Below the pieces are notes generated by a model. The model made no database searches and had not been told where the DNA came from. It was given only the letters and a program-made list of their open reading frames with translations. Source: Clostridiales bacterium (lineage in GTDB: Bacteria; Bacillota; Clostridia; Lachnospirales; Lachnospiraceae). Taken from it: a DNA stretch of 37,951 nucleotides. Shown here piece after piece: positions 34,516-37,951 of this stretch (position 1 is its first letter; every line of letters begins with the position of its first letter). Where the stretch lies: assembly GCA_021204085.1 (NCBI GenBank), contig JAJPZY010000030.1, positions 1-37,951 of the forward strand. The letters are read 5' to 3'. The position numbers and the translations under genes were made by a program.

Positions 34516-35421
34516 TCAGGCATTTGCCTGTCTCTTTGATGTATTAAGTTTCAAATGTTTCTTTTTCTTTTCTTTTTTCGGCTTCGGCTCAGATACTTCT
34601 CCGTAAAACAGCGCCGTCAGCATAACCAGAACATACGTCTGAATCAATGCATGAAGTACGGTAAACAAAATACCTACAATCACCGGCAGAATAAAACTGA
34701 GCTGGAGATAATAATAGACCAGCTCCGTCACCAGAAGTCCGGAGAGCAACGCTCCGAAAAGTCGAAAGCTCATGGAAATCGGAAGGGAAAAATCCTTCAG
34801 CGTCAAAGCAATACCCTTCAGTTTATTGCCTGCGATACCTCCCGACATGATCACGCCGTAGGAGAGACATCCCATGGCAATCGCCGCATTGATATCCGAC
34901 AGCGGCGCCGGCAGCGTAACGGACGCGCCCGCCGTTGATACCCACTGCAGTCCCAGCAGTTCAAACATCGTACCGATAAAGATGTAGCTGCCGGCCGTAA
35001 AAATATATGCACTTAAGAACTTATTACGATGAGGACTGTTCGACTTCGCCAGCCCGTCAAAAAAACCGACCCACAGCTCTAACAGCATCTGAAACTTCCC
35101 GGGTACGTAGGTAAATCGGGGAATCACAAAAATCCGGATACAGGCCGCAAAGATCAGAATCGCCGCCGTAACAATCATCGCGGAGAAAAACGACGGATTT
35201 ACTTCCTTTAATCCGAAGAGACTGATCTTCGCCGTCTCATGAAGTACTCCGTCCTGCATAACCTCCTGAATGGTCTCGGTTTTCTCTGCGGGAGTGACCA
35301 GAAAGCTTGCGATCAAACACACCGCTGCAATCGCCAGCAAAATCAGAGTCCCCCGCTTCTGCTTTTTTTCCAGCTTGATTTTCTTTAAGGATTTCAATGG
35401 ATTTTTTTTCGTCTTCTTCAT
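34516..35421 (-). CDS. atpB: F1Fo ATPase a subunit
   Basis: 301 aa. The stator half-channel: SMSFRLFGALLSG carries the essential Arg, where family members mostly have an Asn after the FG. LPAPLSDINAAIAMG and the last helix IQTYVLVMLTALFYGEV are conserved. Both tails are Lys-rich: ~24 residues at the N-terminus (KKTKKNPLKSLKKIKLEKK) and ~25 at the C-terminus. The start is ATG 35421 behind GGAGTGATCTCT. It is first in the operon; no atpI precedes it. Confidence 0.94.
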   Translation of the reverse strand: MKKTKKNPLKSLKKIKLEKKQKRGTLILLAIAAVCLIASFLVTPAEKTETIQEVMQDGVLHETAKISLFGLKEVNPSFFSAMIVTAAILIFAACIRIFVIPRFTYVPGKFQMLLELWVGFFDGLAKSNSPHRNKFLSAYIFTAGSYIFIGTMFELLGLQWVSTAGASVTLPAPLSDINAAIAMGCLSYGVIMSGGIAGNKLKGIALTLKDFSLPISMSFRLFGALLSGLLVTELVYYYLQLSFILPVIVGILFTVLHALIQTYVLVMLTALFYGEVSEPKPKKEKKKKHLKLNTSKRQANA

Positions 35422-35482
35422 AGAGATCACTCCATTTCATTCCGTTTTAAAATTGTATTAAAAAATATACATACCAAAACAT

Positions 35483-35510
35483 ATTATAATCTATTTTATA
35501 AATTTGTCAA
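35483..35510 (-). promoter_or_regulatory. atp operon promoter
   Basis: On the minus strand a perfect TTGACA (35505-35510), a 16-base spacer and a perfect TATAAT (35483-35488), about 60 bases before atpB. It is the only strong promoter seen for atpB through the permease genes. Confidence 0.85.
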
Positions 35511-35566
35511 TATAAGCGAAATTTCTGTCAATATTCTCCATACGAAAATCTGCCAAAAAATACGCC

Positions 35567-35612
35567 CAAAACAAAGAGGTGATTGTACGTTATTCCACCT
35601 TTTACAATCACC
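35567..35612 (-). terminator. terminator of the Na/phosphate cotransporter gene
   Basis: GGTGATTGT (35578-35586) with ACAATCACC (35604-35612), loop of 17; on the minus strand TCTTTGTTTT follows. Confidence 0.65.
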
Positions 35613-35708
35613 CGAAAAATCACTTTTTGTCATATTCAGTCAGCAGGCCTCCGGCCGGATACCGCAGTGCCGGCAGCTTCGCCTACAAAATCTTTTTCTT
35701 TTTAAAAA

Positions 35709-37400
35709 TCATTCCTTCGCCTCCCCGATAAAGTAACCGAAGCTCATCTGATCCATGGCTCCCTCCGCCAGATTGACACAGTTATTGCCCATACGGTCAA
35801 TACAATTTAAAATTTTTATAAACGGCGCGGTAAGCTCTTTTTTACATTTTCCTTCCTGTACGCGCTGCATATGCGCCTGCCGCATGTCCACATCCAGATT
35901 CAGGATATTCTCATTGTTTCGAAGGATATCCGCCAGCGCCGCGAAATCACCCCGGGTCATTGCGCCCATGGATTCTTCATACATCCCGGTGATCTGCGTT
36001 AACCCTTCCTTTATTTCACGCTGGGCATCCGCAGAAAACGCATATTTCCGCTCCGCGCTTTCCTCGAGTACATCAGCCATATCCGCGGAAAGATTTCCCA
36101 TTCGCGTCACATCGCTGAGGACACACAGAAGCCGCGCTGTCTGCGTCGCCTGCTGCTCCGTCAGTGTTCCGGAAGAAAAGAGTTCGGCGATATAATCGTT
36201 AATCTCTCCGTCAACGGCAACAACCGCCTCCCCGTATTTGCGGACACTCTTCAACATCTGCGTGTTTTCCTCCTGAATCACTGTGCCTATGTCGTGCAGC
36301 ATGGCTTTTACCATATCGCTGCACCGCAGAACCTCCTGCGCCACAAGGCGAAGCGCAGCCGCGGGCTGATGGATGACATTTTTATCCAGATAAACCGGCG
36401 TCGCCAGATCTGCCTCGTCGGCCTTCCCGTCCGGAATAATCTTCATAACAATCTTGACTAATAGGCCGAGCAGGCATACCCAGATGACGGTCATCGTAAT
36501 GTTAAAAATGGTATGGGCGTTGGCAATCTGCCGCGAAATCACATCGACTTCCGCCCCCTTCGGCGAAATATACTGGATGAATTTTGCAAACGGCTTGACA
36601 AACCAGATAAAAACCACCGCTCCGGAAACATTAAAAACCGTGTGTGCCACAGCAGTACACTTCGCGTCTCTGGACTGGCCGATCGAGGCAAGAAGCGCGG
36701 TAATCGTCGTACCGATGTTATCGCCCAGAAGAATGGGAATGGCGCCGGCCAGTCCCAGGATACTGGTCACGCCGTCCGGCCCCGCCTGAGAGGCAAAATT
36801 CTGCAGAACCGCAATCGTCGCACTGCTGCTCTGCACAACAAGCGTCATCAGGGTACCAACCGCAACGCCGAGAATCGGGATATTTGCCACCTGACCGATC
36901 AGGTTTGTGAAAACCGGGCTGGAGGCCAGCGGTTTCATCACATCACCCATGGTTTCAATTCCGAGAAACAGAAGGCCGAAAGCAAACAGCGTCTGGCCGA
37001 TGTTGCGGATTCTCTCATTTTTCGTGATAAAAGCAATGATAAAACCCGCAAAAATAAATATGTATATGTAATCCGTAATCTTAAAGGCGATAATCTGCGC
37101 AGTCATGGTTGTTCCGATGTTTGCGCCCAGAATAATCGGTATGGCCTGCGGCAGAGTCATCAGTCCCGCACTGACAAATCCGATTGCCATTACGGTCGTC
37201 GCGCTGCTGCTCTGAAGTACAGCCGTGACCAGCGCCCCCGCGACAACGCCGAGAATTCTGTTTTTCGTAAGGACAGCCAGTATACTTTTCATCTTTTCTC
37301 CGGCTGCTTTCTGCAGGCAGTCGCTCATCATGTTCATGCCGAAAATAAAGATGGCCAGACCGCCGAACAGCCCAAATATTATCTTCAGTGTATCACTCAT
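35709..37400 (-). CDS. Na+/phosphate cotransporter family protein (NptA/YjbB type)
   Basis: 563 aa. The membrane half (~1-310) is an inverted repeat, each half with a QSSSAT signature (LQSSSATTVMAIGF and VQSSSATIAVLQ) and paired with GANIGTTMTAQ and GDNIGTTITALL. The cytosolic C-terminal half (~340-563) is a PhoU-like helical bundle. Family members carry phosphate across the membrane with Na+, in bacteria often outward to relieve excess. The start is ATG 37400 behind GGGAGTAAGAGAAC. It stands next to a pstS remnant, hinting at a former phosphate locus. Confidence 0.93.
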   Translation of the reverse strand: MSDTLKIIFGLFGGLAIFIFGMNMMSDCLQKAAGEKMKSILAVLTKNRILGVVAGALVTAVLQSSSATTVMAIGFVSAGLMTLPQAIPIILGANIGTTMTAQIIAFKITDYIYIFIFAGFIIAFITKNERIRNIGQTLFAFGLLFLGIETMGDVMKPLASSPVFTNLIGQVANIPILGVAVGTLMTLVVQSSSATIAVLQNFASQAGPDGVTSILGLAGAIPILLGDNIGTTITALLASIGQSRDAKCTAVAHTVFNVSGAVVFIWFVKPFAKFIQYISPKGAEVDVISRQIANAHTIFNITMTVIWVCLLGLLVKIVMKIIPDGKADEADLATPVYLDKNVIHQPAAALRLVAQEVLRCSDMVKAMLHDIGTVIQEENTQMLKSVRKYGEAVVAVDGEINDYIAELFSSGTLTEQQATQTARLLCVLSDVTRMGNLSADMADVLEESAERKYAFSADAQREIKEGLTQITGMYEESMGAMTRGDFAALADILRNNENILNLDVDMRQAHMQRVQEGKCKKELTAPFIKILNCIDRMGNNCVNLAEGAMDQMSFGYFIGEAKE

Positions 37401-37537
37401 GTTCTCTTACTCCCTTCCTGAATATGCTCCTGTTCTTCTTATGTCTCTCTGATTATTACCTTCCTTTGCCTGTATTCTGATTTCGGCAACAAAATGGCAG
37501 GATTTTTTCGCTCCCTGAAGTTTAAAATATAAATGCA

Positions 37538-37598
37538 GGCATCCGCTGCTTTGAAGTCCTTCCCGTAGTGTTTACTTCGGGCATCCGCTACTTTGAAG
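37538..37598. repeat. 42-base tandem duplication (two units)
   Basis: GGCATCCGCTGCTTTGAAG (37538-37556) recurs at 37580-37598 with one change. The period is 42 bases, or 14 codons. The single difference makes a TAG stop in the copy that ends the pstS fragment where the other copy has CAG. Confidence 0.75.
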
Positions 37599-37900
37599 CT
37601 CTCCCTGTATTGATTTCCTCCCAGTTCGTAATGGTTCCGGTAAACAGATCCGCCAGCTCCGCGGACGTAACCTCCGTTAACGGGTTTGCCCCATTCACGA
37701 TCACTGCAATACCGTCGTAGGCGATAACCTCATAGTCAAGAAGCTCTTCCTCATAATCTTTCAGCTCTCTGGACGCCGCGCCGAGATCACAACGTCCCTG
37801 CATCGCGTCATTTAAGCCGGAAGTAGAATCGCTTGCCGTCACCTCTATGACTGCATGCGGATTTATTTCCATGTATTTCGCAGCCAGCTCTTCCAAAAGG
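37588..37900 (-). pseudogene. pstS: phosphate-binding protein PstS fragment, broken at both ends
   Basis: ~103 codons that match the middle of the phosphate-binding lipoprotein PstS: LEELAAKYMEINPHAVIEV, DSTSGLNDAMQGRCDLGAAS (the family GSGAG...DIAASSR region) and LFTGTITNWEEI. A complete PstS is ~280 aa. Upstream the frame enters the 51-bp terminal repeat, so the signal peptide and first residues are lost. Downstream, after NWEEI, the sequence departs from the family and hits TAG 37588-37590 within the 42-base tandem duplication. It cannot form a working binding protein. Confidence 0.7.
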
Positions 37901-37951
37901 GGAGTATGAAAAAAAGTCTGTAAAAGTTTAAATGTTAGGTCTTCTATGATA
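37901..37951. repeat. 51-bp terminal inverted repeat, right copy (probable IS end)
   Basis: Exact reverse complement of 4-54. It abuts the pstS fragment at LLEEL, in the same terminus-to-gene sense as the left copy abuts the integrase. Confidence 0.6.

Noticed and set aside
36513-37421. 302-codon open frame antisense to the Na/phosphate cotransporter
   Set aside because: Shadow frame with arginine/asparagine-heavy composition unlike real genes here.

Overview
The window looks like a gut-type Clostridia chromosome, most likely Lachnospiraceae, at moderate GC. The clues are the ecfA-ecfT-truA-rplM-rpsI cluster at the end of a ribosomal region, consensus sigma-A promoters with strong GGAGG ribosome binding sites, a VanW protein, a TatD-associated-type radical SAM protein, a Feo operon with a Cys-rich FeoB partner, and a TrkH/TrkA operon. 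No 16S gene or other species marker is present, so the genus is not called.

Layout. Bases 1-1,000 are the tail of a degraded integrative element: the last ~30 codons of a tyrosine recombinase, a broken ParB/replication-like fragment, and a ribbon-helix-helix regulator with a palindromic operator and three 11-bp iterons. Bases 1,050-8,920 read leftward: a 34-aa membrane peptide, VanW protein, orphan PurM-C-like domain, trmL, a single-chain EcfA1-EcfA2 fusion, ecfT, truA, then rplM-rpsI from their own promoter. Bases 9,074-14,027 hold a DAPG/phloretin-hydrolase-like enzyme, a small unknown protein, tRNA-Gly(CCC), ppk1 and a CPBP membrane protease. Bases 14,049-17,253 are a leftward iron-uptake operon (feoA, feoA, feoB, Cys-rich protein). 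Bases 17,335-21,921 are a leftward trkA-trkH-pyridoxamine kinase-radical SAM operon. An AT-rich 830-base gap follows, then a rightward MarR regulator and a giant ABC exporter flanked by related palindromic repeats.

Bases 26,896-35,510 read leftward: an F1Fo ATPase operon (atpB-E-F-A-G-D-C), then a TSUP permease, an orphan ABC-3 metal permease and a Nudix protein. The ATPase operon has no delta subunit gene, a c subunit with a signal-peptide-like leader, an extended alpha N-terminus and a gamma C-terminal tail. The last part holds a Na/phosphate cotransporter and a broken pstS fragment.

The first and last ~51 bases are exact reverse complements, one abutting the integrase fragment and the other the pstS fragment. 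They read as the same insertion-sequence terminus in opposite orientations, which would explain why assembly stopped there. The strongest candidates for unusual biology are the delta-less ATPase operon, the fused ECF ATPase, the exporter with a large duplicated acidic/Ser-rich extracellular region, and the unannotated 34-aa membrane peptide in front of vanW.
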